Notes: a model not told the origin generated them from the letters alone. A DNA stretch of 64,000 nt from Lentzea guizhouensis (GCF_001701025.1 NZ_CP016793.1:4836001-4900000); one strand, 5' to 3'. Shown: positions 25,063 to 33,794, counted from the stretch's first letter. Program-made: numbers and translations.

Positions 25063-26984
25063 AGCACGAGCTCCGGCTTGAGCTTCGAGGGTGTCCACAC
25101 CCGCTGCTTGTAGGCCGCCACGGACGACAAGGCTAGGGCCCCGGCCAGCCAGGCGAGAAGGATCAGGGCGTCCTGACCCACGCTGCCCAGGTCGCCGCCG
25201 TACATCAGATGACGCAGACCGTCGACCGCGTAGCCCATCGGCAGGCCGTAGTGCAGCGGGTACAGCGGCACCGGGATCGTCTGCCACGGGAACGTGCCAC
25301 CCGCGCTGACCAGCTGCAGGATGAGCAGGATCAGGCCCAGGAACTTGCCGACGGCACCGAACGCGGCGTTCAGTGCGTGCAGGATCGCGACGAACGTGAG
25401 TGACATCAGCACGAGGAACGCGAACGTGCCGATGGGGTTCGACGGCTCGATGTCCACCACGAACCGCACGACCGAAAACATCACGAGCACCTGCACGACA
25501 CCGAGCAACGCACCCGGCAGCCAGCCGCCCAACGCCACGCGCAACGCCGATTGGCCAGCGGCCAGCGCACGGCGTGAGAGCGGGCGCAGCAGCAGGAAGA
25601 GCACGAACGCTCCGATCCACGTCGCAAGGCCGAGGAAGAACGGAGCCAGACCGGCGCCATAAGTGGCCGCCTTCGTCTGCGACAGGCCCTTCACCGCCAC
25701 CGGGTCACCAATGGCCTTCGCGATCGCCTCACGCGTCGGGTCGTCGGCGTTCGGGATCTTGCCGACGCCGCCGGTCAGGCCGTCGCGCAGCTGGGCCGAC
25801 CCGTCCGCGAGCTTCGCGGCACCGTCCTTGAGCTGCGGAGTGCCGGTCGCCGCCTGTTGCAGGCCGGTGCGGAGCTGCGCGTTGCCGTCGGCGAGCTTGG
25901 TGGCGCCGTCGTCGAGCTTCGCGATGCCGTCCACCAGGGCGGGCATCTTCGACGACAGCTGCGCGGCGCCATCCGCGACCTGGTCCGCGCCGGTCGCGAG
26001 CTTGCGCAGGTTGCCGGCCGCGCCCTGGACCTTGCCGTTGGCGTTGTCGAGCGGCTGGCGAGCCTGGGTGAGGGTGGTCATCACGCGCTGCACCTGTTCC
26101 TCGGTGAACCCCAGAGCGCGCAACCGGTTCGCGACGTCCCCGTTGAGCTGGTCGAGCCCGCCGACGAGGGTCTGGGCCAGCTTCGCGTACGCCTCGGCCT
26201 CGGCCGCGGCGGTCTCGTTGCCGTCCGCGACCTGACGCGCGCCGTCGGCGACCTTCTGCGCACCGGCGGGCAGCGGCTGGGTCTGTGACCGGAGCTCGTG
26301 CAGGCCGTCGCGCAGCTGGGCGGCACCGGTCGCGGCGGTCGCGGCGCCGGTGGAGAGCTGCTGCACGCCGGTGTCGAGCTCGGTCAGCTTGTCGCGCAGC
26401 TGGGCGTTGCCGTCGGCCAGCTGGGTGGCGCCGTCCGCGGCCTTGGTGGTCTCCTGGCGGATCGTGGAGAAGCCGAGCAGCAACCGGTCGGCGGCCTCGG
26501 TGGAGACCTTCTCGGTCACCGCCCGGCGCACTTCGGAGACGACCTGGTTCGCGATGGTGCTGCCGAGGTAGTTGTTGGCGTCGTTGGTCGTGAGGGTGAG
26601 CACGCCCTGGCGCGGCTTCATGTCCGCCGGTGAGGTGAGCGCCTCGGAGAAGTCCTCCGGCAACGTCAGCGCGAAGACGTACTTGCCCTTGCGCACGCCC
26701 TCGTCGGCCTCCTCGCCGCTCGCGACGACCTGCCAGTTGAACTTCTTGCCGTTGAGCAGCTCGTCGGCGACGTCCTTGCCGGCGTTGAGGTCCTGGGTGC
26801 CGCGGTCCTGCACGACCAGCGCGGCCGGGACGTTGTTCAGGTTCGCGTACGGGTCCTTGTTGGCGTACAGGTAGAGCGACGCGTACAGCAGCGGCACCAG
26901 GGCCAGTGCGAGGACCGCGAGCCGGGGCAGGGTGCCGGAGGTGATCCGGCGCAGTTCGTTGAAGGCCATGCGAAGGGCGCTCAT
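25059..26984 (-). CDS. YhgE/Pip-family membrane protein (ABC-2 type)
   Basis: A 641-aa protein with the YhgE/Pip layout: a first membrane helix (residues about 20-42), an extracytoplasmic domain, then a long stretch (about 180-420) of repeated LADGxxQLxxGL/T heptads, and five more helices in the last 220 residues. This family includes phage infection protein and EsaA-like receptors; some are thought to export or to act with type VII secretion. It starts with a 4-nt overlap (ATGA) after the ATPase gene. The repeats are an in-frame, low-complexity coiled array and may vary in copy number. Confidence 0.9.
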   Translation of the reverse strand: MSALRMAFNELRRITSGTLPRLAVLALALVPLLYASLYLYANKDPYANLNNVPAALVVQDRGTQDLNAGKDVADELLNGKKFNWQVVASGEEADEGVRKGKYVFALTLPEDFSEALTSPADMKPRQGVLTLTTNDANNYLGSTIANQVVSEVRRAVTEKVSTEAADRLLLGFSTIRQETTKAADGATQLADGNAQLRDKLTELDTGVQQLSTGAATAATGAAQLRDGLHELRSQTQPLPAGAQKVADGARQVADGNETAAAEAEAYAKLAQTLVGGLDQLNGDVANRLRALGFTEEQVQRVMTTLTQARQPLDNANGKVQGAAGNLRKLATGADQVADGAAQLSSKMPALVDGIAKLDDGATKLADGNAQLRTGLQQAATGTPQLKDGAAKLADGSAQLRDGLTGGVGKIPNADDPTREAIAKAIGDPVAVKGLSQTKAATYGAGLAPFFLGLATWIGAFVLFLLLRPLSRRALAAGQSALRVALGGWLPGALLGVVQVLVMFSVVRFVVDIEPSNPIGTFAFLVLMSLTFVAILHALNAAFGAVGKFLGLILLILQLVSAGGTFPWQTIPVPLYPLHYGLPMGYAVDGLRHLMYGGDLGSVGQDALILLAWLAGALALSSVAAYKQRVWTPSKLKPELVL

Positions 26985-27610
26985 GCGGTGATCTCCATCT
27001 TGGTGTCGTTGTCCTCACCAAGGCGCGCGTGCGGGATGTCGAGGAGCTGAGCGGAGGAGTTCGAGCACAGGGCGACCACGGACCGTTCGGGGGTCACGTG
27101 GTCATGCGCCAAGGCGAACCACTCGCGCGGATTCGGGTGGTAGCGGTCCGGGCAGTCGAGGACCAGCGTCGTCACGTCAGGGCGTGCGGCGGCCAGTTCG
27201 AGCATCACGGCGCACCGCGTCTGCGGTGGCACGAACTCAAACCGCTTCGATGCGTGTTCATCGGCCGCGTGCTCGACCAACCAGTCGTGCACGGCCTTCT
27301 TGCCGGAGGGCATGTCGTTCATGGCGAGCTCCTCGCCGACGACGGCGGCCAGCGTGAGCGCGTCCTCCGGCTCGTTCACCTCGGGGGCGTCGACGAGGAC
27401 GACGAGCCTGCGCAGCGTCTTGAGGTCCGGCGTGACGGTGCCGGTGGAGGGCTTCATCCGGCCGGAGAGCAGCAGGCCGAGAGCCGTGTGACCGGTGCCG
27501 GGGTCGCCCGCGACGAGGGTCAGCTCGCCCGGCTTCACGGTCAGCGAGGTCGGGCGGAGCAGGGGACCATGAGCCCCGTTGACGCCGGCGCGGTGAGCGC
27601 GGATCTCCAC
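26981..27610 (-). CDS. degenerate ABC-type ATPase partner of YhgE
   Basis: A 209-aa protein related to ABC ATP-binding subunits. The start has the usual strands (MEIRAHRAGVNGAHGPLL, then LTVKPGELTLVAGDPGTGHT). The Walker A reads GDPGTGHTAL, with His where the catalytic Lys should be. The signature motif LSGGQ is not found, and the Walker-B region LVLDCPD lacks the catalytic Glu. It therefore probably does not hydrolyse ATP as a normal ABC subunit would, and may be a regulatory or structural partner of the YhgE protein, with which it overlaps by 4 nt. It is first in the operon after the TetR operator. Confidence 0.78.
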   Translation of the reverse strand: MEIRAHRAGVNGAHGPLLRPTSLTVKPGELTLVAGDPGTGHTALGLLLSGRMKPSTGTVTPDLKTLRRLVVLVDAPEVNEPEDALTLAAVVGEELAMNDMPSGKKAVHDWLVEHAADEHASKRFEFVPPQTRCAVMLELAAARPDVTTLVLDCPDRYHPNPREWFALAHDHVTPERSVVALCSNSSAQLLDIPHARLGEDNDTKMEITA

Positions 27611-27629
27611 GGCTTTACCTTCCGTTTAA

Positions 27630-27643
27630 ACTGACCGGTCAGT
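27630..27643. promoter_or_regulatory. TetR operator ACTGACCGGTCAGT
   Basis: A perfect 14-bp palindrome (with flanking AA on the left and AC on the right) located 20 nt before the start of the ATPase-YhgE-TetR operon. ACTGACCGGTCAGT-like sites are classic for TetR regulators of membrane and efflux genes. Confidence 0.8.
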
Positions 27644-27688
27644 ACAAATTCTCGCGCAGACCTCTCCGCGGGGCAACTCGGACACAGG

Positions 27689-28609
27689 TCACCGAAGGCC
27701 GGAGGCGGGGCGTACTTCCCAGACGGTCCACAGCGGGCGGTAGCCCTGACGTGGCCAGAACACGCTGCTCAACGGGTTCGGCGGGTTGTAGTAGAGGTAG
27801 GTGCCGACCACGCCCGTGCGATGCAGCTCATGGTGGGCGTGGGCGACGAGCTGCTGCCCGACGCCGCTGCCGCGGGCGCCGGGCAGCACCGAGACGCAGT
27901 TCACGTACCCCCAGCGGCCTTGGGGGAGCCGCAGCGCCGCGCTGGTGCCCGGCTCGGACACCACGATCGCGCACTCGACGAGGCCGACCGCGATGCCGTC
28001 GCGCTCGGCCAGCCAGATCGGGCTCGCGTTGTTCAGGCGTTCGGTGAGCGCGCGCCGTTTGAGGGCCGGGGCCTCCGGTCGCACGATCGTGGAGCCGACC
28101 AGGGACGAGTACTCCAGCTCGGCCAGCGACAGCTCCACCACGCTGTCCAGGTCGCTCAGGGTGGCGCGGCGGATCGTGAGCGTGCGCGGCATGGGTGACA
28201 CGGGGGTGCGCAACCGGACGCCGAGCACCGACAACGGCACCAGGCCGTGGTCGAGGAACGCGCGCGCTGCGACCGTGTCACGGCTCGGCCAGTGCACGAC
28301 GCACGCCGTGTCCTCACCTATCTCCTGCGTGTCGAGGTACCGGCGGAACCGGCTGAGCAGCGCGTCCATGCCCTGGGCGGTGCCGACCAGTGGCAGCAGC
28401 TCCCAGACCTCGGCCGCGCTCCACAGCCTCGTCGTGGAGTGCGGCTCGAACGACTCGTGGCAGATCACCCCGGCCACGCGGGTGCCGTCGGCGAGCGCGG
28501 CGGTGACCACGTGGCCGTCGCCAGGGGGCTCGGCGGCAGGGGGCAGCAGCGGGTCCAGTGCGGCGAAGCGTGCTGACTGGGCCGCCACGAGTCCGCGTGC
28601 CGAGCTCAT
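27689..28609 (-). CDS. GNAT-family N-acetyltransferase (two-domain)
   Basis: A 306-aa protein started at ATG 28609. The C-terminal half holds a GNAT fold with motif A SVLPGARGSGVGQQLVAHA (around residues 254-272) and the catalytic-side NCVSV and YLYYNPPNPLSSVFWPRQGY. The N-terminal 150 residues may be a second, degenerate GNAT repeat (it contains TAALADGTRVAGVICHESF). The reading frame remains open far upstream through the methyltransferase on the same strand, but that extension is not real. Substrate unknown; it is probably in one transcript with the methyltransferase 11 nt upstream. Confidence 0.82.
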   Translation of the reverse strand: MSSARGLVAAQSARFAALDPLLPPAAEPPGDGHVVTAALADGTRVAGVICHESFEPHSTTRLWSAAEVWELLPLVGTAQGMDALLSRFRRYLDTQEIGEDTACVVHWPSRDTVAARAFLDHGLVPLSVLGVRLRTPVSPMPRTLTIRRATLSDLDSVVELSLAELEYSSLVGSTIVRPEAPALKRRALTERLNNASPIWLAERDGIAVGLVECAIVVSEPGTSAALRLPQGRWGYVNCVSVLPGARGSGVGQQLVAHAHHELHRTGVVGTYLYYNPPNPLSSVFWPRQGYRPLWTVWEVRPASGLR

Positions 28610-28620
28610 GACACCGCAGA

Positions 28621-29454
28621 CTACGACGTCAGACGGGTGCGGAAGATCGCGGTGCCGGGGAAGAGCTTGCCCCGCAGAGGGCTCCACTGGCCCCAGTTGC
28701 GGGTGTGCCCCTTCGGCCACTCCGGCTCGACGAGGTCCTCCAGCGCGAAGCCGGTCGCCGTGAGCGCCCTGACGTAGTCGCCGAGCGTGCGGTGGTGCTC
28801 GACGTAGGTGGCCTGGCCCTGCGCGTCCACCTCCACGTAGGGGGTGCGGTCGAAGTACGACTGGGTGACCGTGAGCCCGAGCGGGCCGGGGTCGTCGGGG
28901 AAGATCCACCGCATCGGGTGGTTGACGGCGAACACCCACGGCGCGCCCGGCCGGAGCACGCGGGCGACCTCGCTGAAGACCTGCTGGACGTCCGCGACGA
29001 ACGGGACGGCCCCGAACGCCGAGCAGGCGCCGTCGAAGGTGGCGGTCCGGAACGGCAGCTGGTCCGCGCTCGCCTGCACCAGCGGGACGTCGATGCCGGT
29101 CTTGGCGTTGTTCTCGCGCGCGTGGCGGAGCATGCCCTCGGAGATGTCGAGCGCGGTCACGTCGGCGCCGTTCGCCTTGAGCCAGCGGGCGCACGGGGCA
29201 CTGCCGCTGCCCACCTCCAGGATGCGCTGACCTGCGACTTCTCCGAGAAAGCGGGTGTCCTCCTCGCGGAGGCCCTCCGGGCACCAGACGAAGTCCGCCG
29301 CGCCCAGGAAGTCGCCGTGCGTGTCGTGGTAGGAGTCCGCGTCCGCGTCCCACCAGATGCGGTTCGCCACGCGTGACTCGGCGGCGCCGGCACCGCGCTT
29401 GACGATGCCGGCCGTGCCGAGCGCTTGTTCCGCGCTCGCGTGCTGGTTGGACAC
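28621..29454 (-). CDS. class I SAM-dependent methyltransferase
   Basis: A 277-aa enzyme with motif I ILEVGSGSAPCARWL (around residues 78-92), an acidic motif II (VTALDIS) and the motif for substrate-side binding ASADQLPF. GTG 29454 has AAGGAG 6 nt upstream. A methyltransferase of this type, divergent from rpsA, is a common actinobacterial arrangement. The methylated substrate is not known. The divergent gap to rpsA holds the rpsA promoter. Confidence 0.9.
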   Translation of the reverse strand: MSNQHASAEQALGTAGIVKRGAGAAESRVANRIWWDADADSYHDTHGDFLGAADFVWCPEGLREEDTRFLGEVAGQRILEVGSGSAPCARWLKANGADVTALDISEGMLRHARENNAKTGIDVPLVQASADQLPFRTATFDGACSAFGAVPFVADVQQVFSEVARVLRPGAPWVFAVNHPMRWIFPDDPGPLGLTVTQSYFDRTPYVEVDAQGQATYVEHHRTLGDYVRALTATGFALEDLVEPEWPKGHTRNWGQWSPLRGKLFPGTAIFRTRLTS

Positions 29455-29479
29455 ACTGCTCCTTCACGTGGGGGCTGGT

Positions 29480-29509
29480 TTGCTTGCGCCTCTGGCGGCC
29501 GCGTACGAT
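29480..29509 (+). promoter_or_regulatory. candidate rpsA promoter (-35 TTGCTT, -10 TACGAT)
   Basis: TTGCTT at 29480-29485 and TACGAT at 29504-29509 with an 18-nt spacer. It would give a leader of about 120 nt before rpsA, within which ribosomal-protein autoregulation could act; no known element is recognised in the leader. Confidence 0.5.
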
Positions 29510-29634
29510 ATCGCGTGCGTAGTGGGTTAGTGCTGCCCATGATCCAAACGGTCGGGGATTTCCAGGTCGCTGCGACGCTGCGCGCGCACCACTACCACTC
29601 ATTAATGCCAATCCGTACCGGAGCCACCTACCTA

Positions 29635-31125
29635 ATGTCCACCGACACCACCACCGCCCCCGTTGCCGCTGCGCCCAAGCAGGTCGCGATCAACGACATC
29701 GGGACGGAGGAGGACTTCCTCGCTGCTATCGACGCGACGATCAAGTACTTCAACGATGGCGACATCGTTGAAGGCACGATCGTCAAGGTCGACCGGGACG
29801 AGGTCCTGCTCGACATCGGCTACAAGACCGAGGGCGTCATCCCCTCGCGTGAACTGTCGATCAAGCACGACGTCGACCCCAACGAGGTCGTCAAGGTCGG
29901 TGACGAGGTCGAGGCACTTGTTCTCCAGAAGGAGGACAAGGAAGGCCGTCTGATCCTCTCCAAGAAGCGCGCCCAGTACGAGCGCGCCTGGGGCACCATC
30001 GAGGCCCTCAAGGAGAAGGACGAGCCCGTCAAGGGCACGGTCATCGAGGTCGTCAAGGGTGGTCTCATCCTGGACATCGGTCTCCGCGGCTTCCTCCCCG
30101 CCTCCCTCGTCGAGATGCGTCGCGTCCGCGACCTCCAGCCGTACGTCGGCCGTGAGCTCGAGGCGAAGATCATCGAGCTGGACAAGAACCGCAACAACGT
30201 GGTCCTGTCCCGCCGCGCGTGGCTGGAGCAGACCCAGTCCGAGGTCCGCAGCGAGTTCCTCAACCAGCTGCAGAAGGGCCAGGTCCGCAAGGGCGTCGTG
30301 TCCTCGATCGTCAACTTCGGTGCCTTCGTGGACCTGGGTGGCGTCGACGGTCTCGTCCACGTCTCGGAGCTGTCCTGGAAGCACATCGACCACCCGTCCG
30401 AGGTCGTCGAGGTCGGCCAGGAGGTCACGGTCGAGGTCCTGGACGTCGACATGGAGCGCGAGCGCGTCTCCCTGTCGCTGAAGGCGACCCAGGAAGACCC
30501 GTGGCGCCAGTTCGCCCGGACCCACGCGATCGGCCAGATCGTGCCGGGCAAGGTCACCAAGCTGGTTCCGTTCGGTGCGTTCGTCCGCGTGGACGAGGGC
30601 ATCGAGGGCCTGGTCCACATCTCCGAGCTGGCCGAGCGCCACGTCGAGATCCCGGAGCAGGTCGTCCAGGTCGGCGACGACGTCATGGTCAAGGTCATCG
30701 ACATCGACCTCGACCGCCGTCGCATCTCGCTGTCGCTCAAGCAGGCCAACGAGGGCTTCACGGTCGACACCGAGTTCGACCCGACCCAGTACGGCATGGC
30801 CGCCGAGTACGACGACCAGGGCAACTACATCTACCCCGAGGGCTTCGACCCGGAGACCCAGGAGTGGCAGGACGGCTTCGACAAGCAGCGTGAGGAGTGG
30901 GAGCGCCAGTACGCCGAGGCGCACACTCGTTACGAGGCCCACATGAAGCAGATCCGCAAGGCCGCCGAGGCCGAGGAAGAGGCAACGGCCGAGGGTGCGG
31001 GCAACTACACCTCCGGTGGCGACGCCCCGTCCGCTTCGGTGGGCGCGCCGGCTCAGTCCGGTGGCACGCTGGCCTCTGACGAGCAGCTCGCGGCGCTCCG
31101 CGAGAAGCTGTCGGGCGGCATGTGA
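29635..31125 (+). CDS. rpsA: 30S ribosomal protein S1
   Basis: A 496-aa protein with four S1 RNA-binding domains, the actinobacterial number (E. coli has six). They begin near residues 37 (GDIVEGTIVKVDRDEVLLDIGYKTEGVIP), 123, 208 (VRKGVVSSIVNFGAFVDLGG) and 295 (IVPGKVTKLVPFGAFVRVDEG), broken here by the writer. A C-terminal tail of about 120 residues is acidic and Gly-rich. ATG 29635 is chosen from the conserved MSTDTT start; the ribosome site is weak. It delivers mRNA to the 30S subunit. The strong terminator at 31158-31191 ends the unit. Confidence 0.97.
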   Translation: MSTDTTTAPVAAAPKQVAINDIGTEEDFLAAIDATIKYFNDGDIVEGTIVKVDRDEVLLDIGYKTEGVIPSRELSIKHDVDPNEVVKVGDEVEALVLQKEDKEGRLILSKKRAQYERAWGTIEALKEKDEPVKGTVIEVVKGGLILDIGLRGFLPASLVEMRRVRDLQPYVGRELEAKIIELDKNRNNVVLSRRAWLEQTQSEVRSEFLNQLQKGQVRKGVVSSIVNFGAFVDLGGVDGLVHVSELSWKHIDHPSEVVEVGQEVTVEVLDVDMERERVSLSLKATQEDPWRQFARTHAIGQIVPGKVTKLVPFGAFVRVDEGIEGLVHISELAERHVEIPEQVVQVGDDVMVKVIDIDLDRRRISLSLKQANEGFTVDTEFDPTQYGMAAEYDDQGNYIYPEGFDPETQEWQDGFDKQREEWERQYAEAHTRYEAHMKQIRKAAEAEEEATAEGAGNYTSGGDAPSASVGAPAQSGGTLASDEQLAALREKLSGGM

Positions 31126-31157
31126 GTCGCACCGGCTCCTTCGGGTAGCTGACTGAC

Positions 31158-31191
31158 GAAGGCCCCCGCACCTCACGGTGCGGGGGCCTTC
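31158..31191 (+). terminator. rpsA terminator
   Basis: A 15-bp perfect stem GAAGGCCCCCGCACC with a 4-nt loop, 32 nt after the rpsA stop. GC-rich stem, with no U-run, as usual in actinobacteria. Confidence 0.9.
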
Positions 31192-31502
31192 GCCGTTCGC
31201 GGGGCCCGCCCTTGGGGGCGTGCTGTGCCGAACCTGGCGGTTCGGGTGTTCCTGGGGCTCCGCCCCAGACCCCGACACTCCCGAAGAAGCCCTCCACCTC
31301 CGCCACTCTCAGGTAGATGGCACGCCTGTTGCTCAGAGCGGCTGCGCGTTGCGTAGGTGCTTGCGGAACCGCCCGAGGAAAGGCTGACCGGGACGAAGGC
31401 TTCGAAGCCTCGCCTCCGGCTCGAACAATCCGCGCCGGCCGTCGTCCGACCGGGATTCCGCGCCACCCGTTCACTCTGTGGTGGAGGCCTGAGTCCGTTG
31501 TG
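31192..31502. other. intergenic region with two hairpins and an actinobacterial repeat motif
   Basis: No gene is supportable. It has the hairpin CCGAACC-TGGC-GGTTCGG (31228-31245) and CTGGGGC-TCC-GCCCCAG (31252-31268) followed by ACCCC. The second is the extragenic motif CTGGGGCTCCGCCCCAGACC that is widely repeated in actinobacterial genomes. A fragment CGCCTCGCCTCCGGCTCGA near 31410 recurs near 39728. Confidence 0.6.
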
Positions 31503-31517
31503 TAGGTTGACAAACCT

Positions 31518-32132
31518 ATGCGTGGGATAAGTCTCTTCATGGCACTGGGCGCGGTCGCCTTCACCGCCGCCTGCTCGTCCGCGAGCCCGCAGACCCAGTC
31601 GCCACCGCCGCAGATTCCGAAGATCAACCCGCCGACCAGTGCGTCGAAGGTCCCGGCGATGGTCGACCGGCCCGCGCTGCCCGACGACTGCGATCTCGTG
31701 GTCGACGCCGATTCGATGAACGCGATCATCGGGCAGGAGATGCCGGGTGTGCCGCAGATCATCATCGGCATCAAGGAGCCGAGCATCGGGCGCACCGGGA
31801 AGATCGACTGCTACTACGGCATCCCCGCCAAGCAGGGGCTGCCGGCCGCGAAGATCGTCATCGGGCTGTCCACCTACACCGATGAGCTCACGGCGCGTAC
31901 GCGGGTCACGGAGAGCGTGGAGGCGGAGCGGCAGGACGGGGCGAAGATCACCGAGGTGGACGTCGGCAAGCAGAAGGGGACGCTGGTCGAGGGCAAGGAC
32001 GAGCAGTTGCTGATCGGGTCCTTGGGCAAGTCGACGTTCGTGGTGCGGTCGCGGAACAACTTCGTGCCACGCGAGAACCTCATGAAGATCCTGCCGCCGC
32101 TGGCTCAGCGGGCGATGACGCCGCCGGTCTAG
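31518..32132 (+). CDS. DUF3558-like lipoprotein
   Basis: A 204-aa lipoprotein with signal residues 1-18 and lipobox FTAAC (lipidated Cys19). A Pro-rich linker follows, then a globular domain (residues 55-200) with two Cys (PDDCDLV and KIDCYYG) that probably form a disulfide; this pattern agrees with the DUF3558 lipoproteins of actinobacteria. The ATG overlaps the right arm of an inverted repeat TAGGTT-GACA-AACCTA (31503-31518), which is also a possible -10 region. Role unknown. Confidence 0.78.
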   Translation: MRGISLFMALGAVAFTAACSSASPQTQSPPPQIPKINPPTSASKVPAMVDRPALPDDCDLVVDADSMNAIIGQEMPGVPQIIIGIKEPSIGRTGKIDCYYGIPAKQGLPAAKIVIGLSTYTDELTARTRVTESVEAERQDGAKITEVDVGKQKGTLVEGKDEQLLIGSLGKSTFVVRSRNNFVPRENLMKILPPLAQRAMTPPV

Positions 32133-32475
32133 CGTTGATGATCGTGTCCAAAGCGGACTGGGCGGCGACCAGGGCGGCGATGGACTCGGAGATGCGGGCG
32201 CGTTCCACGAGCAGTTCGTCGACGAGCTCGGGGCAGATCGAGGCGATGAGGCGTTCGCCGTCCACGCCCATGCACGGCAGCACGTCGGCGATCGTGGCCG
32301 TCGACAGGCCCGCCGCGAGCAGGTTGCGGATGTGGGCGACCCGCAGGACGTCGTCTTCGGTGTACTCGCGGTAGCCGCTGGGCAGACGCGTCGGCGTCAG
32401 CAGGTCTTGTTCCTCGTAGTAGCGCAGCAGCCGTTGGCTGACGCCCGTGCGTCGGGCGAGGTCGCCTATTCGCAT
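32080..32475 (-). CDS. MerR-family transcriptional regulator
   Basis: A 131-aa regulator started at ATG 32475 with GGGGGAAA upstream. The winged helix-turn-helix RIGDLARRTGVSQRLLRYYE (residues 2-21) and the second half SGYREYTEDDVLRV are typical. A dimerisation coiled coil follows. No Cys metal site is present, so a drug-sensing (BmrR/TipA-type) role is likelier than metal. The C-terminal end overlaps the lipoprotein gene by 53 nt in convergent orientation. It should control the divergent MFS transporter through the promoter at 32486-32516. Confidence 0.9.
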   Translation of the reverse strand: MRIGDLARRTGVSQRLLRYYEEQDLLTPTRLPSGYREYTEDDVLRVAHIRNLLAAGLSTATIADVLPCMGVDGERLIASICPELVDELLVERARISESIAALVAAQSALDTIINARPAASSPAEPAAAGSS

Positions 32476-32485
32476 GATTTCCCCC

Positions 32486-32516
32486 TTGACTCTCACACCC
32501 ATGTGAGACTTTAGCG
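32486..32516 (+). promoter_or_regulatory. MerR-type promoter with 19-bp spacer and operator
   Basis: TTGACT (32486-32491) and TTAGCG (32511-32516) are separated by 19 bp, the overlong spacing used by MerR activators, and the spacer contains TCTCACA-CCCA-TGTGAGA (32491-32508). The -10 ends 7 nt before ATG 32524, so the transporter mRNA is probably leaderless. Confidence 0.7.
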
Positions 32517-32523
32517 TCGCGGC

Positions 32524-33789
32524 ATGACTGTGAGATCAACTGAACGGGCCTGGCTCGGGCTCGCCGTCCTCACCCTGCCGACGGCCTTGCTGGCCATGGA
32601 CATCACGATCCTCTACCTCGCGTCCCCGCACCTCGCGCGGAGCCTGCAGCCGACCGGCACGGAGCTGCTCTGGATCCTCGACAGCTACGGGTTCGTGCTC
32701 GCGGCGCTGCTCATCCCGATGGGCGTGCTCGGTGACCGCATCGGGCGGCGGAGGTTGTTGCTCATCGGTGCCGGCGCGTTCGCGGTCGCGTCGGTCGGAG
32801 CTGCCTACGCGCCGACGCCGGAAGCGCTGATCGCGGCACGGGCGCTGCTGGGTGTGGCCGGGTCGACGTTGATGCCCTCGACGCTCGCCCTCATCAGTTC
32901 GCTCTTCCCCGATCCGGTGCGCCGGGGCACGGCGATCGGGGTGTGGGCGGCGGCGATGTCGGGTGGTGTCGCGCTTGGGCCCGTGGTCGGTGGGCTGCTG
33001 CTGCAGACGTGGTGGTGGGGAGCGGCGTTTCTGATCGCGGTGCCGGTCATGGGGCTGTTGCTGGTCTTCGGGCCGTTCGTGCTGCCGGAACACCGTGGGC
33101 CTGCACAGCGCGTGGACCTGGTGAGCGTGGCGTTGGTACTGGTGGCGACGGTGCTGACCGTTTACGGCATCAAGCACTTCGACGTGGTCCCCGCGCTCGC
33201 CGGGGTGGTGGTCGCGGTGGTCTTCGTGCGGCGGCAGGGGAAGGTCGAACGGCCGCTCGTGGACGTCGGGTTGTTCCGCGGGCGGTTCGGGCGGGCGATC
33301 GTGGTGCTGGTGGTGGACGCGGCGCTGACGGCGGGTGTGTACCTGCTGGTGACGCGGCAGCTGCAGGAACGGTGGTCGCCGTTGGAGGCCGGGCTGTGGT
33401 TGTTGCCGGCCGCGGTGGCCATGGTCGTCACGTCGGTGCTCGCGCCGAGGCTTGCCGCGCGGTTCGGTGGTGGGCGGGTGGTGGCGGTGTCGTTGCTGGT
33501 GGCGGCGGTGGGATTCGTGCTCGTGCCGCACGCGGTGGTGGTGGGGATCCTCGTGGTCTACCTGGGGCAGGGGCCGGTGATGGCGTTGAGCACCGACCTC
33601 GTCGTCGGGGCGGCGCCGCGGGAGAAGGCGGGTGCGGCGGCGGCGTTGTCGGAGACCGGGACCGAGTTCGGGCTGGCGCTCGGCGTCGCGGTGATCGGGA
33701 CGGCGGCTGCCGCCGCGAGCTTCGGTGCGATCGGGGTCGTGGCGGCGGTGATCTCGGTTCTGCTCGCCGTCGTCGCCCGGCTAACCTGA
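32524..33789 (+). CDS. MFS drug-efflux transporter (DHA2/EmrB-like)
   Basis: A 421-aa transporter with about 12-13 predicted membrane helices. The first helix motif is LAMDITILYLASPHLA and the loop-2 motif GVLGDRIGRRRLLLIG. This is the DHA2 (EmrB/QacA/SmvA) pattern, though 14-helix members are usually near 480-520 aa, so this is a shorter variant. It exports cationic or lipophilic drugs with proton exchange. It is controlled by the divergent MerR protein. Confidence 0.9.
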   Translation: MTVRSTERAWLGLAVLTLPTALLAMDITILYLASPHLARSLQPTGTELLWILDSYGFVLAALLIPMGVLGDRIGRRRLLLIGAGAFAVASVGAAYAPTPEALIAARALLGVAGSTLMPSTLALISSLFPDPVRRGTAIGVWAAAMSGGVALGPVVGGLLLQTWWWGAAFLIAVPVMGLLLVFGPFVLPEHRGPAQRVDLVSVALVLVATVLTVYGIKHFDVVPALAGVVVAVVFVRRQGKVERPLVDVGLFRGRFGRAIVVLVVDAALTAGVYLLVTRQLQERWSPLEAGLWLLPAAVAMVVTSVLAPRLAARFGGGRVVAVSLLVAAVGFVLVPHAVVVGILVVYLGQGPVMALSTDLVVGAAPREKAGAAAALSETGTEFGLALGVAVIGTAAAAASFGAIGVVAAVISVLLAVVARLT

Positions 33790-33794
33790 CCTGC

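Noticed and set aside
28610..29611. N-terminal extension of the GNAT gene (27689-28609) to a 640-codon protein
   Set aside because: The extension lies in the wrong frame of the methyltransferase gene on the same strand; GNAT homology begins after ATG 28609.
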